Source: Rhizobium altiplani (GTDB taxonomy: Bacteria; Pseudomonadota; Alphaproteobacteria; Rhizobiales; Rhizobiaceae). From it: a DNA stretch of 64,000 nucleotides. Made by a program: the position numbers and the translations under genes. Below the pieces are notes generated by a model. It searched no databases, had not been told where the DNA came from, and saw nothing but the letters and a program-made list of their open reading frames with translations. The stretch lies in the NCBI RefSeq assembly GCF_001542405.1, contig NZ_LNCD01000078.1:1-64000 (forward strand). Direction: 5' to 3'. How positions within the stretch are numbered: the stretch's first letter is position 1; every line of letters starts with the position of its first letter. Positions 19,281 through 27,783 of the stretch are shown here, piece by piece.

Positions 19281-19745
19281 ATGGCCATGGATCGACGTGA
19301 TTCCAACTCTGATATCGTCAGCGAGGTCGTATCCGGGTGCTTGATGACGAGGAGCAGGCGCATCTCCCGGGTGATTACAAACATCTATGATCAGGAATTG
19401 CGTGACTACGGCCTCAATGCATCGCAGTTCTCGATGTTGATCATGATTGCAAAACTGGGTGGTGCAAGCCGCGCCGAGATCGGTCGCGCAAACTTTCAGG
19501 ATCGGACGACCTTGACCCGCAGTCTTGCACCGCTTCTTGCAGAAGGTTGGATCGAAGAGCTTCCGACGGATGGCGGCCGCAGTAGACCGGTCGTCATTTC
19601 GGATTCTGGAAAAAAGCTCCTCAATGACGCCGCGCCTGCCTGGCGCGAGGCGCAGCGGAAAGCCAGCCAGCTCGTTGGCGATGTTGGTGCAAAAGCCATC
19701 ATTGGCGTTGCCGAGAGTCTTCAGAGAGTAGACGAGCCGAAGTGA
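19281..19745 (+). CDS. MarR-family transcriptional regulator
   Basis: A 154-residue winged-helix protein. The recognition region is GGASRAEIGRANFQDRTTLTRSLAPLLAEGW, and the wing is ELPTDGGRSRPVVISDSGKKLL. Flanking helices form the MarR dimer interface. The ATG at 19281 is chosen; the ATG at 19287 is equally possible because GGGGCGAG lies just upstream of both. Shared palindromes link it to the following divergent hydrolase and cupin/epoxide hydrolase genes. It probably represses them until a lipophilic or reactive compound binds. Confidence 0.9.
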   Translation: MAMDRRDSNSDIVSEVVSGCLMTRSRRISRVITNIYDQELRDYGLNASQFSMLIMIAKLGGASRAEIGRANFQDRTTLTRSLAPLLAEGWIEELPTDGGRSRPVVISDSGKKLLNDAAPAWREAQRKASQLVGDVGAKAIIGVAESLQRVDEPK

Positions 19746-19884
19746 AGACGATCTTGGCGCCTCGGTTCCTTAACTTTCTCAACGTGAAGCAAAGCCTCGG
19801 CGACGCCGTTGATCCCAGTCCTTCACGATAGCCTTTGCGCTCATCGGGCAGGGCCGTTGTCTTACAGACCACGCTTCGTCGGCG

Positions 19885-20826
19885 CTACTTCGCCGCCCGT
19901 ATTTCAGCGACAATATTCTGAGGTTTCTGGAGGTGCGGGTAGTGGCCGATACCCGGCAGAACAGTCATGGGCGCACCGGTTCGCCGCGCAAATTCCTCTC
20001 CCATCTCTTTCTTGATGTAGAAGTCCTTTTCGCCCCAGACGACTTTGACGGGAGTCTTGAGTTCACCAAGGTGCGCTTCGAGATAGTCCTGATCGCGCGT
20101 GAAGTGCGAGTAGTAGTGGTAGAACGCGTCAGCGGACGTGATGTCGCCGTGCCCCCATCCCTCCGTCATGTCCTTCAGCACCTCGGCCGGAAGGTCGAAC
20201 TGTTCCTCGGGTGGCAGGCCGCGGCGATACGCGTTTGCGAGGATTTCCGCGCTCGTCCCGTTCATGTGGATACGGGTTTTGGATGCCGCCGGCTCGCTCT
20301 TGAGGTTCTGGAGGCTCTCGTACATGTATTCGGGCCTGTTGAACGGAGCGAAGTCTCCGACGACGATGTTCTTGGCAATATCAGGTTCCTCAATCGCTGC
20401 CAGCAATGCGGGAAGCGATCCGATATCGGTCGCGAAAATTGTCAGCCTTGAGCGATCGACATGCGCAGACTTGATGTAGGCTCTCAGGATGTCGGCATAG
20501 TCTCGTGGCGAATACGAGAACGTCGCGACTGCGGGTCGCGATGACATCCCGTAGCCTGGCCAATCGATAGCATGGACTTCGTAGTCTCGCGCAAGCGCGT
20601 TCGCGATATCCTTCCAGACGAGTAGCGTCTCCGGAAATCCGTGGAGGAAGAGAACAGTCCCCTTAGGCGCGGCGCTGTGGGCGACCATGCGTCGAAGCGT
20701 GATGTCGGGGGCTACCTCTATGTATCCGATCTCGGCATGGATGCTGCTGGGAGAAGCGCCGGCTGAACCAGCCGATGCCGCGCTCAGCATGAGCGAGGAA
20801 AGGAGGGGCATCGAGTGTTTCAACAT
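19885..20826 (-). CDS. Exported alpha/beta hydrolase (epoxide hydrolase / dehalogenase-like)
   Basis: A 313-residue protein with an N-terminal signal peptide (MLKHSMPLLSSLMLSAASAG, then Ala-Ser-rich). The hydrolase core shows the oxyanion motif LFLHGFPETLLVW, then DWPGYGMSS. At the nucleophile elbow it has ATDIGSLPA, giving Asp as likely nucleophile instead of Ser. The catalytic His is in GIGHYPHLQKP. An Asp nucleophile with HGFPE fits the epoxide hydrolase / haloalkane dehalogenase / haloacetate dehalogenase branch. AGGAG lies eight bases before the start. It is divergent from the cupin and epoxide hydrolase genes, with two MarR-type palindromes in between. Confidence 0.85.
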   Translation of the reverse strand: MLKHSMPLLSSLMLSAASAGSAGASPSSIHAEIGYIEVAPDITLRRMVAHSAAPKGTVLFLHGFPETLLVWKDIANALARDYEVHAIDWPGYGMSSRPAVATFSYSPRDYADILRAYIKSAHVDRSRLTIFATDIGSLPALLAAIEEPDIAKNIVVGDFAPFNRPEYMYESLQNLKSEPAASKTRIHMNGTSAEILANAYRRGLPPEEQFDLPAEVLKDMTEGWGHGDITSADAFYHYYSHFTRDQDYLEAHLGELKTPVKVVWGEKDFYIKKEMGEEFARRTGAPMTVLPGIGHYPHLQKPQNIVAEIRAAK

Positions 20827-20931
20827 TTCAAGGCTCCTTCGTGTGTTGTTGCTCGCCTCTGGAGGCGACGATAGTGATTGCGGAAGCTTGGCGCGACCGT
20901 CGCCAACCAGTTCCGTACCAATCTGCCTGTA

Positions 20932-20947
20932 TGTTGCGTACGCAACA
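20932..20947. promoter_or_regulatory. Perfect 16-bp palindrome, probable MarR operator
   Basis: TGTTGCGTACGCAACA is its own reverse complement. It lies 105 bases before the hydrolase start and 271 before the cupin start. It shares TGTTGC-TA-GCA with the sites at 19232 and 21019. Confidence 0.65.
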
Positions 20948-21018
20948 GAATGTTTGTTCTAGAATGATGATATTGTACAGGAGAGACCGTTGGGCTCATT
21001 CCCTGCAAGGCATAATGA

Positions 21019-21032
21019 TGCATATGCAACAT
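21019..21032. promoter_or_regulatory. Second probable MarR operator in the divergent region
   Basis: TGCATATGCAACAT is the exact reverse complement of ATGTTGCATATGCA at 19232-19245, in front of the marR-like gene. Confidence 0.6.
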
Positions 21033-21218
21033 ATCGTCAAGCCGCGCAGAATCCGCGGCGGACGATTTTGTATTGCATTGTATCCAGACCCTCGGTCGGC
21101 TTGGTTCCGATACATTTGCGACCGGCATCAGAAATATCCGGGATACCGAACGGTCCGATTTTGGCTCGTAAGCATGGGGCATTGGTTGCGCCTGCTAGTG
21201 CCAACGAAGGAGCAATCC

Positions 21219-21614
21219 ATGAACGCACGGTTTATCGTCTCCGCGGCTCTTGTCGCTGCCGCCGTCATCTACCAGCCCGCGCAGGCCCAGCAGCCCGAAA
21301 TTCAGCGGACCGATCTGGTGAAGGAGGACATCAGCGTCGCCGGCAAGGAAGTCGTCCAGGTGCGCGTCGACTTCGTTCCCGGCGCCTTCGCAGTGAATCA
21401 TAGACACCCTGGCGAGGAAGTTGCCTACGTTCTCAAAGGGACACTCGAATACAAGCTAGAGGGCAGGGAAGCCGTGACGCTCCAAGCTGGCCAGTCCCTG
21501 TTCATCCCCGATGGCGTTGTCCATTCCGCGCGCAACGTCGGCGAAGGGAAGGCTTCGGAATTGGCGACATACATCGTCACCAAGAATGCGAAGCTCCTTG
21601 AGACCGTGAAATAG
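21219..21614 (+). CDS. Secreted cupin-domain protein
   Basis: A 131-residue protein with a signal peptide (MNARFIVSAALVAAAVIYQP, cleavage near AQAQ). A single cupin barrel follows. The metal motif 1 is HRHPGEEVAYVLKG (His61, His63, Glu67) and motif 2 is IPDGVVHSARN (His102), so a bound metal is expected in the periplasm. Small cupins may act as isomerases, dioxygenases or binding proteins; no specific reaction can be given. GAAGGAG precedes the start. It is 24 bases ahead of the epoxide hydrolase gene and probably co-transcribed with it. Confidence 0.88.
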   Translation: MNARFIVSAALVAAAVIYQPAQAQQPEIQRTDLVKEDISVAGKEVVQVRVDFVPGAFAVNHRHPGEEVAYVLKGTLEYKLEGREAVTLQAGQSLFIPDGVVHSARNVGEGKASELATYIVTKNAKLLETVK

Positions 21615-21638
21615 TCCAACAAAGGAGGAGGATACGTC

Positions 21639-22955
21639 ATGACAGCAAGTGCCAAGGTAGAAGCCATCGACCTTTCTCGTCGGACGCTGTTGTTCGGGGG
21701 AACGGCTATCGCCCTGTCGACCGCCGTGTTGCCGTCGCTTGCGAAAGCGGCAGAAACCAGAATGGCGAAACCGGGCTGGAACGGCGAAATTCGCCCTTTC
21801 AAGGCCGAGGTTCCTGAAGCGGAATTGATTGACCTGCGGCGGCGGCTCGCCGCCACGCGCTGGCCTGACGGTGAGACCGTCACAGATCGATCCCAAGGCG
21901 TCCAGCCGGAAAAGCTGCGCGGTCTCGTCGAATACTGGCAGACCGGCTACGACTGGCGCAACGCCGAGAGGAGGCTGAATGCCTTTCCGCAGTTCCTGAC
22001 GAACATCGACGGGCTTGATATTCATTTCATTCACGTGCGTTCCCCGCACGAGAACGCGCTGCCGTTGATCATGACGCATGGTTGGCCGGGCTCAGTGTTC
22101 GAACTCCTCAATGTGATTGGCCCGCTAACCGATCCAACGACGCACGGAGGCAAGGCCGAAGACGCCTTCCACCTCGTGCTGCCGTCCATCCCGGGATTCG
22201 GTTTTTCGGAGAAGCCGAACACGACCGGATGGAACCCCCAGCGCATCGCGAGCACTTGGGACGTGCTCATGAAGCGTCTAGGCTACACAAGCTACGTCTC
22301 CCAAGGCGGTGACTGGGGCGCGATCATTTCCGATGCCCTTGGCCGGCGGGCACCGGAAGGCCTACTCGGCATTCACGTCAACCGGATCGAGCGGGGCACC
22401 ACCTTTCCGCCGGACGCTGCCCAGGCGCTCAAGAACGGCGCCCCGGCCCCCGCGACCCTTTCTCCCGACGAGAAGAAGATCTTCGACGATGCCAGGGATT
22501 TTCTGAATAATGGCTTCGGGTACGCCGCCATCATGAATACGCGTCCGGAAACTGTCGGTTACGGTATTGCGGACTCTCCAGTCGGCCTCGCTGCCTGGCT
22601 CTATGACAAGATCGCAGACTGGGTCTTCACGCGCGGTGAACCGGAAAAGGCTCTGACAAAGGACATGATCCTCGACAACATCACCCTCTACTGGCTGACG
22701 AACACCGGGCCTTCGAGCGGACGCATCTACTGGGAGAACACGGTCTCAGGCGCGAAGCTTACGGCGATTCAGGTGCCCGTCGGCGTGACTGTTTTCCCCG
22801 GCGAGGTCTACAAGCCCCCGAAGGAATGGCTCTCCCGCGCCTATCCCAAGCTGGTCTACTATAACCGCGCCTCGAAGGGAGGCCACTTCGCCGCCTGGGA
22901 GGAACCGAAACTGTTCAGCGAAGAGATCAGGGCGGCATTTCGGAGTTTGCGATAA
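21639..22955 (+). CDS. Epoxide hydrolase with Tat-type signal
   Basis: A 438-residue protein that starts with a twin-arginine signal (DLSRRTLLFGG, Arg14-Arg15) and an Ala cleavage region near residue 38. The N-terminal epoxide-hydrolase domain (EHN) follows (IRPFKAEVPEAELIDLRRRL, YDWRNAERRLNAFPQF). The alpha/beta hydrolase core carries HGWPGS, nucleophile Asp in QGGDWGAI and catalytic His in SKGGHFAAWEEP. It should open epoxides to diols outside the cytoplasm. A very strong ribosome site (AAAGGAGGAGG) is present. It shares a promoter with the cupin gene and probably control by the MarR protein. Confidence 0.92.
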   Translation: MTASAKVEAIDLSRRTLLFGGTAIALSTAVLPSLAKAAETRMAKPGWNGEIRPFKAEVPEAELIDLRRRLAATRWPDGETVTDRSQGVQPEKLRGLVEYWQTGYDWRNAERRLNAFPQFLTNIDGLDIHFIHVRSPHENALPLIMTHGWPGSVFELLNVIGPLTDPTTHGGKAEDAFHLVLPSIPGFGFSEKPNTTGWNPQRIASTWDVLMKRLGYTSYVSQGGDWGAIISDALGRRAPEGLLGIHVNRIERGTTFPPDAAQALKNGAPAPATLSPDEKKIFDDARDFLNNGFGYAAIMNTRPETVGYGIADSPVGLAAWLYDKIADWVFTRGEPEKALTKDMILDNITLYWLTNTGPSSGRIYWENTVSGAKLTAIQVPVGVTVFPGEVYKPPKEWLSRAYPKLVYYNRASKGGHFAAWEEPKLFSEEIRAAFRSLR

Positions 22956-23014
22956 GGTGTTGTCGATCGTTGAGGGACGCCGTCGCGGAATAGAACGGCC
23001 GGCACCCGCCTTCA

Positions 23015-23300
23015 TCAATGTTTGACGAGGTCCTCCGACCGCGCGATCTTGAGGAAGGCGTTGACTAGCTTGGCGCCGGTTCGCTCCTTGAGACAGATCA
23101 GGGCCTCGTCCATAAGCATGTCGTCGGCCCTCACGATTTCCAAAGGAACAAAGCATCGGCCCCGTCCAAACTCGGCCGGGAAACGAAACCAACACAGCCG
23201 CCGACCGCAACGATCTCGCGAACAGCCTCCCGACCCTCGGCCTCGATCGTGGGCGGGCGGCCTTCGCCGCACGGTCGCTGATCTGCTGGATAACGTTCTT
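23015..23300 (-). pseudogene. Remnant of a LysR-type regulator, C-terminal part, frameshifted
   Basis: Two minus-strand frames read as one LysR effector domain. The first frame gives EAEGREAVREIVAVGGCVGF; after a shift near 23150 the second gives VPLEIVRADDMLMDEALICL, then KERTGAKLVNAFLKIARSE. This matches the end of LysR regulators such as those of phosphonate utilisation. There is no start, helix-turn-helix or intact frame. It lies between the epoxide hydrolase and the sulfonate-type ABC operon, on the same strand as the latter, and could be its former regulator. Confidence 0.5.
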
Positions 23301-23323
23301 CTGTTTGTGTTCCAGGCCCGAGG

Positions 23324-24094
23324 TCAGTGCAGCCCGAACTCGTTCAAGAGTTGCTCGCGGAACTTGACGAAACGCGCCTCGCTCCGGTTACGTGGGCGTG
23401 GCAGGTCGATGTCGATCTCGCGTGTGCGGCCGCCTTTCTCCTTGGGGAGAATGAGGACCCGGTCAGCAAGGTAGACGGCCTCCTCGAGATCGTGGGTTAC
23501 CAGGATCATGGTGACCTTTTCCTCCCGCCAGATGCGCGCCAGCTCTTCCTGCATCGTGATCTTGGTCATGGCATCAAGCGCGCCGAAGGGCTCGTCGAGA
23601 AGCAGAATTTCCGGTTTCACCGCTAGCGCCCTTGCGATGCCGACACGCTGCGCCATGCCTCCCGAGAGCTGGGCCGGCAGCGCCTCGGTGAAATCGCCGA
23701 GACCGACGAGTTCCACGTAGTGTCGGGCGCGATCCCGAGCCTCTGCTTTTCGCAATCCGCGGTTTTCCAGCGGAAAGGCGACATTGTCGAGCACGCTCAG
23801 CCAAGGGAGAAGCCGTGGCTCCTGAAAGATCACGGCACGATCGGTGCCCACACCATGGACCGGCTGACCGTCGATCAATACCTCGCCTCGGTCGGCCTCT
23901 TCGAGGCCGGCGAGAACCCTGAGCAGGGTCGTTTTGCCGGAGCCAGAGGCTCCGACAATAGCCAGACTCTCACCGGCGCGAATCTGGTTATTGACCGCTT
24001 GGAGCACACTGAGATGGCGCCCGTTGATCGAGAAGGATTTAGAAAGGTTCCGGATCGTCACCTCTCCACGCGTGGCAAGTTCAGTGAGTGCCAT
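23324..24094 (-). CDS. Sulfonate/nitrate-type ABC transporter ATPase (SsuB/TauB-like)
   Basis: A 256-residue single ABC domain with Walker A GASGSGKTT, Q-loop FQEPRLLPWLSV, signature LSGGMAQRVGIARAL and Walker B LLLDEPFGALD, then H-loop VTHDLEEAVYL. The RLLPW and DEPFGALD motifs mark the SsuB/TauB/NrtD group. It energises import with the permease and binding protein upstream. GAGGAAG lies seven bases before the start. Last gene of a four-gene minus-strand operon beginning at 27380. Confidence 0.93.
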   Translation of the reverse strand: MALTELATRGEVTIRNLSKSFSINGRHLSVLQAVNNQIRAGESLAIVGASGSGKTTLLRVLAGLEEADRGEVLIDGQPVHGVGTDRAVIFQEPRLLPWLSVLDNVAFPLENRGLRKAEARDRARHYVELVGLGDFTEALPAQLSGGMAQRVGIARALAVKPEILLLDEPFGALDAMTKITMQEELARIWREEKVTMILVTHDLEEAVYLADRVLILPKEKGGRTREIDIDLPRPRNRSEARFVKFREQLLNEFGLH

Positions 24095-24106
24095 CTGTCT
24101 GCTTCC

Positions 24107-25111
24107 TCAATTCGCGGCGACGGCGAAGTTCGCCGGATCGTAAAGAATATCCTCGGCCTTCAGCTGTCCCGGCTGCAGGACGCCGCCGCGGGCGAGGATG
24201 TCGATCCAGAATTGCAAGTCGCGTGGAACGGCCTTGCCGCCCTCGCGCACGCCGTAACCGGTGAAATACTGCGCGATATCAGGGTTCTCGTTGCGCGAGG
24301 CAAGAACCTTGGCGATGACAGCTTTCGTTTCCTCGGGATGGAGGCGGGCATATTCGAGCGCGGCCTGCGACTTCTCGACGAAGGTCTTGGCGGCGGCCGG
24401 ATGCTGCTTGATCCAGTCGCGGCGCAGCACAACAAAGCCGCCGGCTATTTCGCCGAGAACATCCGTATCACCGAAAACCTTCTGAAGGGGGCCGTTCTTC
24501 AGGGCGGCGCCTTCAAAAGTCTTCTGCCAATAGCCGAAAGCCGAAATGTCGACCTGCTTTGAGCGCAGGACCTGTTCCAGCTGCGGGCCAGGCACGACCA
24601 CGAGCTTGGCGGCGTTTTCCGGCAGGCCGACGGAGTGGAGCGCCTCGCGTACGGTATAGTCGAGGTGGGCGCCAAGCGTGTTAACAGCGATCGTCTTGCC
24701 GGCGAGATCCTTGATGGATTTGATCGGGTTGCCTTCAAGCGTGTAGAAAATGCTCTCGGTGGTCTTGTTGATGCCGTTCGACGCATAGGCGGCGACGAAA
24801 TCATTGCCGCCAGCAATCGAGTTCAGGACAGCGGCCGTCGCCGCGCTGCCGAGTTCGACGTCGCCGGAAGCCAGCGCGAAGAGCGAGGCAGGCCCGCCCT
24901 GGGCATAGCCGACATTCTCGAAGGTGATGCCCGTATCCTTGAAATAGCCGAGTGCTTCGGCAAGTTCGTGACCGGAAAGGCCGCCTTGGCTTGCGAGATA
25001 GCGAATGGTGACCTGCTCGGGCTCGGCTGCGAAGACGGTGCCAGCCGTGCCTGCGAGGAGAAGGCTAGCGGCGGCGGCCATGCGGCCGAAGGAGCGACGG
25101 GAAATATGCAT
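24107..25111 (-). CDS. Sulfonate-type ABC transporter periplasmic binding protein (SsuA-like)
   Basis: A 334-residue protein with a signal sequence containing Arg-Arg (MHISRRSFGRMAAAASLLLA) that could use Tat or Sec, cleaved near VFA-AE. The mature part is an SsuA/THI5-like binding domain: IRYLASQGGLSGHELAEALG, and SGDVELGSAATAAVLNSIAG where the ligand anion is usually held. The start at 25111 follows GGAG, and a far longer upstream frame is just the permease gene read in another frame. Its neighbour, a flavin monooxygenase, suggests a sulfonate or sulfone ligand. Confidence 0.9.
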   Translation of the reverse strand: MHISRRSFGRMAAAASLLLAGTAGTVFAAEPEQVTIRYLASQGGLSGHELAEALGYFKDTGITFENVGYAQGGPASLFALASGDVELGSAATAAVLNSIAGGNDFVAAYASNGINKTTESIFYTLEGNPIKSIKDLAGKTIAVNTLGAHLDYTVREALHSVGLPENAAKLVVVPGPQLEQVLRSKQVDISAFGYWQKTFEGAALKNGPLQKVFGDTDVLGEIAGGFVVLRRDWIKQHPAAAKTFVEKSQAALEYARLHPEETKAVIAKVLASRNENPDIAQYFTGYGVREGGKAVPRDLQFWIDILARGGVLQPGQLKAEDILYDPANFAVAAN

Positions 25112-25161
25112 GTTAGTCTCCGTGGAAAGTTTGGAGCGGAAGGGCTGAGAGATGCGGATGA

Positions 25162-26007
25162 TCAGTTCTTGACCTTGGACCAGCGGCAGAGCCGGGCCTG
25201 CAGGGTCTCCAGAATGAAATTCGCCGACAGACCGAGGAGGGCGAGCAAAAGGATGGCGGCGAACATCAACGGAATCTGGAAGTTGTATTGGGCGTTCATC
25301 ACCTGAAAGCCGATGCCGGAATTGGCGCCGATCATTTCGGCGGCGATGAGCAGCAGAAGTGCGGTCGTGGCGCTGAGTCGAAGGCCCACGAAGATTTGCG
25401 GCAGGGCCGCCGGCAAAACCACACGGCGAAAGACGGTGAGCGGCTTGGCGCCATAGACGCGTGCCATCTCGATCAACTTCGGATCCACCTGCTTCACGCC
25501 GCCGATGGTGGCGAGCAGGATCGGGAAGAGCGTCGCCCAGAAGATCACGAAGATCTTCGAGGTTTCGCCGAGACCGAGCAGCAGGATGAAGACCGGATAA
25601 AGCGCGAGCGCCGAGGTCTGGCGGAACAGTTGCAGGATGGGATCGAGGCTGCGCTCGATGATCCGGATATGCCCCATGAACAGGCCGAGCGGAATGCCGA
25701 CGCCGACTGCCGCGCCAAAGGCTGTGCCCGCGCGCTGCAGGCTGATGAGAATGTCGCCGGAGAAGGTGCCGACGGTAACGCCGTTCCAGAGGGCCCGCAA
25801 AATCGCGCCCAGCGGCGGCAACACAGCTGGATTGGTCCAGCCGAGCGACGGTGCGATCTCCCAAAAGAGCGCAAAGACAATCAGCAGACCATAGCGCGAC
25901 AGGAAATTGCGCAAGAATACCAGGGCCTCCCGCACCGGCTTCTGCCGCCAGAAAGAGGTGATGTTATAGCTCTGCAGGGCGATCTGCTGTTCCGTATCCA
26001 GGGCCAT
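25162..26007 (-). CDS. Sulfonate-type ABC transporter permease (SsuC-like)
   Basis: A 281-residue inner-membrane protein with about six hydrophobic segments (e.g. YGLLIVFALFWEIAPSLG) and the coupling loop EMARVYGAKPLTVFRRVVLP that contacts the ATPase. It belongs to the BPD_transp_1 superfamily, SsuC/TauC branch. The start at 26007 is preferred because AGGAGCA lies eight bases upstream. It sits 26 bases after the monooxygenase gene. Confidence 0.92.
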   Translation of the reverse strand: MALDTEQQIALQSYNITSFWRQKPVREALVFLRNFLSRYGLLIVFALFWEIAPSLGWTNPAVLPPLGAILRALWNGVTVGTFSGDILISLQRAGTAFGAAVGVGIPLGLFMGHIRIIERSLDPILQLFRQTSALALYPVFILLLGLGETSKIFVIFWATLFPILLATIGGVKQVDPKLIEMARVYGAKPLTVFRRVVLPAALPQIFVGLRLSATTALLLLIAAEMIGANSGIGFQVMNAQYNFQIPLMFAAILLLALLGLSANFILETLQARLCRWSKVKN

Positions 26008-26033
26008 GGCCAGTGCTCCTTTTGCGGTTTTGC

Positions 26034-27380
26034 TTACTCGGCGGCTTCGGTGTAGGCGGCACTCCACCTCGTGTGGGGAAATGGCAGCCCGAGATTTTCG
26101 CGCAGCGTCTTGCCTTCATAAGCAGTCCGGAACAGCCCGCGGCGCTGCAGTTCGGGAATGACGAGATCCACGAAATCGTTGAGGCCGGTAGGCAGCCAGG
26201 GCGGCAGGATATTGAAGCCGTCCGCAGCCTCGTTCTCGAACCATTCCTGCAGCGTATCGGCGACTTGTTCGGCCGAGCCGACGATCGTGAAATGGCCGCG
26301 CGCGGACGCGATCCATTGATAGAGCTGGCGAATAGAAAAATCGTTGTCGTCCGCGATGCGGCGGATCAGCTCCTGCCGGCTCTTCATCCCCTCTGTCGGC
26401 GGCGCCAGCGGCAGCGGACCATCGAGGTCGCAGCCGGCAAGGTCGAGTTCGCCACCGGTCAGCGCGTTGATCAGCGCCAGTCCGTCCTCCTCCACAATCA
26501 GGCTCGTCAATCGCTCGTATTTTTCACGCGCCTCGGCCTCTGTCCGGCCGACGAAAGGCGAGACACCAGGCATGATCAGGACATGGGACGGATCGCGGCC
26601 GAAGGCGCGGGCACGGTTCTTGACATCCCGGTAGAATTCCCGCGCGCTTTCGAGCTTCTGATGTGCCGTGAAGATGATTTCGGCGGTCGCCGCCGCAAGT
26701 CCGCGCCCGTCATCGGATTGTCCGGCCTGCACGATCACCGGATGTCCCTGTTGCGAACGCGGAACATTGAGCGGCCCCTCGACGGAAAAGTGCTCGCCGC
26801 GATGATTGGTGCGATGCACCTTGTCGACATCGAAATAGACACCGCTTTCGCGGTCGCGGATAAAGGCGTCATCCTCGAAACTTTCCCAAAGCTTCTTCAC
26901 CACCGCGACATGCTCTTCGGCCCGGCGGTAACGTGCGGCATGAGGGATTTGCTTGTCGAGGTTGAAATTCCGTGCCGCGGCTTCGGTTGCGGTGGTCACC
27001 ACGTTCCATCCGGCGCGCCCGCCGGAGATCAGGTCGAGCGAAGCGAATTTGCGGGCGACCGAATAGGGTTCCTCGTAAGTGGTTGACGCCGTCGCTATGA
27101 AACCGAGATTTTCGGTGAAGGGCGCCAGGGCTGAAAACAGCGTGACGGGCTCGAACCCGGCTACCTTTGCATTGCCGCCTTCGATGCCGCCGCCGAAAGC
27201 CACCGCCAGCCCGTCCGCCAGGAAATAGGCATCGAAAAGACCACGTTCGGCCGCCTGCGCAAGCTCGATGTGAAACTTCAGGCTCGTCGCCCCGTCGAGC
27301 GGCTGATCCGGATGACGCCAGGACGCAATGTGTTGCCCGCCACCGGGAAGGAATGCACCAAGCTTGATCTGTCGCGTCAT
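26034..27380 (-). CDS. FMN-dependent monooxygenase, NtaA/SnaA/DszA family
   Basis: A 448-residue luciferase-like flavin monooxygenase using FMNH2 from a partner reductase. Family marks are the N-terminal LGAFLPGGGQHIASWRHP, the middle region SGGRAGWNVVTTATEAAARNF and PVIVQAGQSDDGRGLAA. Members oxidise dibenzothiophene sulfone (DszA), nitrilotriacetate (NtaA) or pristinamycin precursors (SnaA); this one is followed by a sulfonate-type importer. No reductase gene is adjacent. The ATG at 27380 is chosen over a TTG six bases earlier since GGGAG is at the right distance. First gene of the operon. Confidence 0.92.
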   Translation of the reverse strand: MTRQIKLGAFLPGGGQHIASWRHPDQPLDGATSLKFHIELAQAAERGLFDAYFLADGLAVAFGGGIEGGNAKVAGFEPVTLFSALAPFTENLGFIATASTTYEEPYSVARKFASLDLISGGRAGWNVVTTATEAAARNFNLDKQIPHAARYRRAEEHVAVVKKLWESFEDDAFIRDRESGVYFDVDKVHRTNHRGEHFSVEGPLNVPRSQQGHPVIVQAGQSDDGRGLAAATAEIIFTAHQKLESAREFYRDVKNRARAFGRDPSHVLIMPGVSPFVGRTEAEAREKYERLTSLIVEEDGLALINALTGGELDLAGCDLDGPLPLAPPTEGMKSRQELIRRIADDNDFSIRQLYQWIASARGHFTIVGSAEQVADTLQEWFENEAADGFNILPPWLPTGLNDFVDLVIPELQRRGLFRTAYEGKTLRENLGLPFPHTRWSAAYTEAAE

Positions 27381-27783
27381 TTTCAATCTCCCGTTGCTGC
27401 TTCACGCCGCTGCCGGACGGGCGGGCGGGCAAGTCGGGAAAGACTGGCACATAGTATATAGATTACATAGATTTTATTTTTTCGTGTGTGGGGTCATAGG
27501 GTGAAAGATTTTTCCTCGGAAGGCTCCCTACAATGGTTTTCCACTACCACGCGCTCCTGCCGTCAGACGAGAAGTTGGAAGGAGGCAGTTGTCTCCCATT
27601 GCGCTAACACGTCGCCGACATTGATCGGTCGCCGATTAGGCGAAGACGCCGAGAGGTCTGGAACCGATACGCCGCGCCAAAGAGGGTTCATCGGCGATTG
27701 GAGCCGCGCGGGTAAGGACGGCGGGCCCTGACCCCTGCTGGTTCGTCCACCGTCCGATGCTCGACAAAGCACCGCGAACGAGA
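27381..27783. promoter_or_regulatory. AT-rich upstream region of the monooxygenase/ABC operon
   Basis: This 403-bp gap separates the two sulfonate-type clusters. On the minus strand, about 55-105 bases before the monooxygenase start, lies an AT-rich tract around 27453-27485 with ATCTATGTAATCTATATACT. It holds a possible -10 (TATACT) and a repeated ATCTAT, and stands out from the GC-rich surroundings. No gene is supported in the rest. Confidence 0.45.

Larger units (their letters stand above)
20827..21218. other. Divergent control region between the hydrolase and cupin genes
   Basis: This 392-bp non-coding region holds the palindromes at 20932-20947 and 21019-21032 and presumably both promoters. 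The reading frame that runs into the cupin gene from 20841 has no start signal and is not coding here. Confidence 0.5.

Noticed and set aside
25112..25864. N-terminal extension of the SsuA-like binding protein
   Set aside because: The extension is the permease gene in another frame. The signal peptide and ribosome site set the start at 25111.
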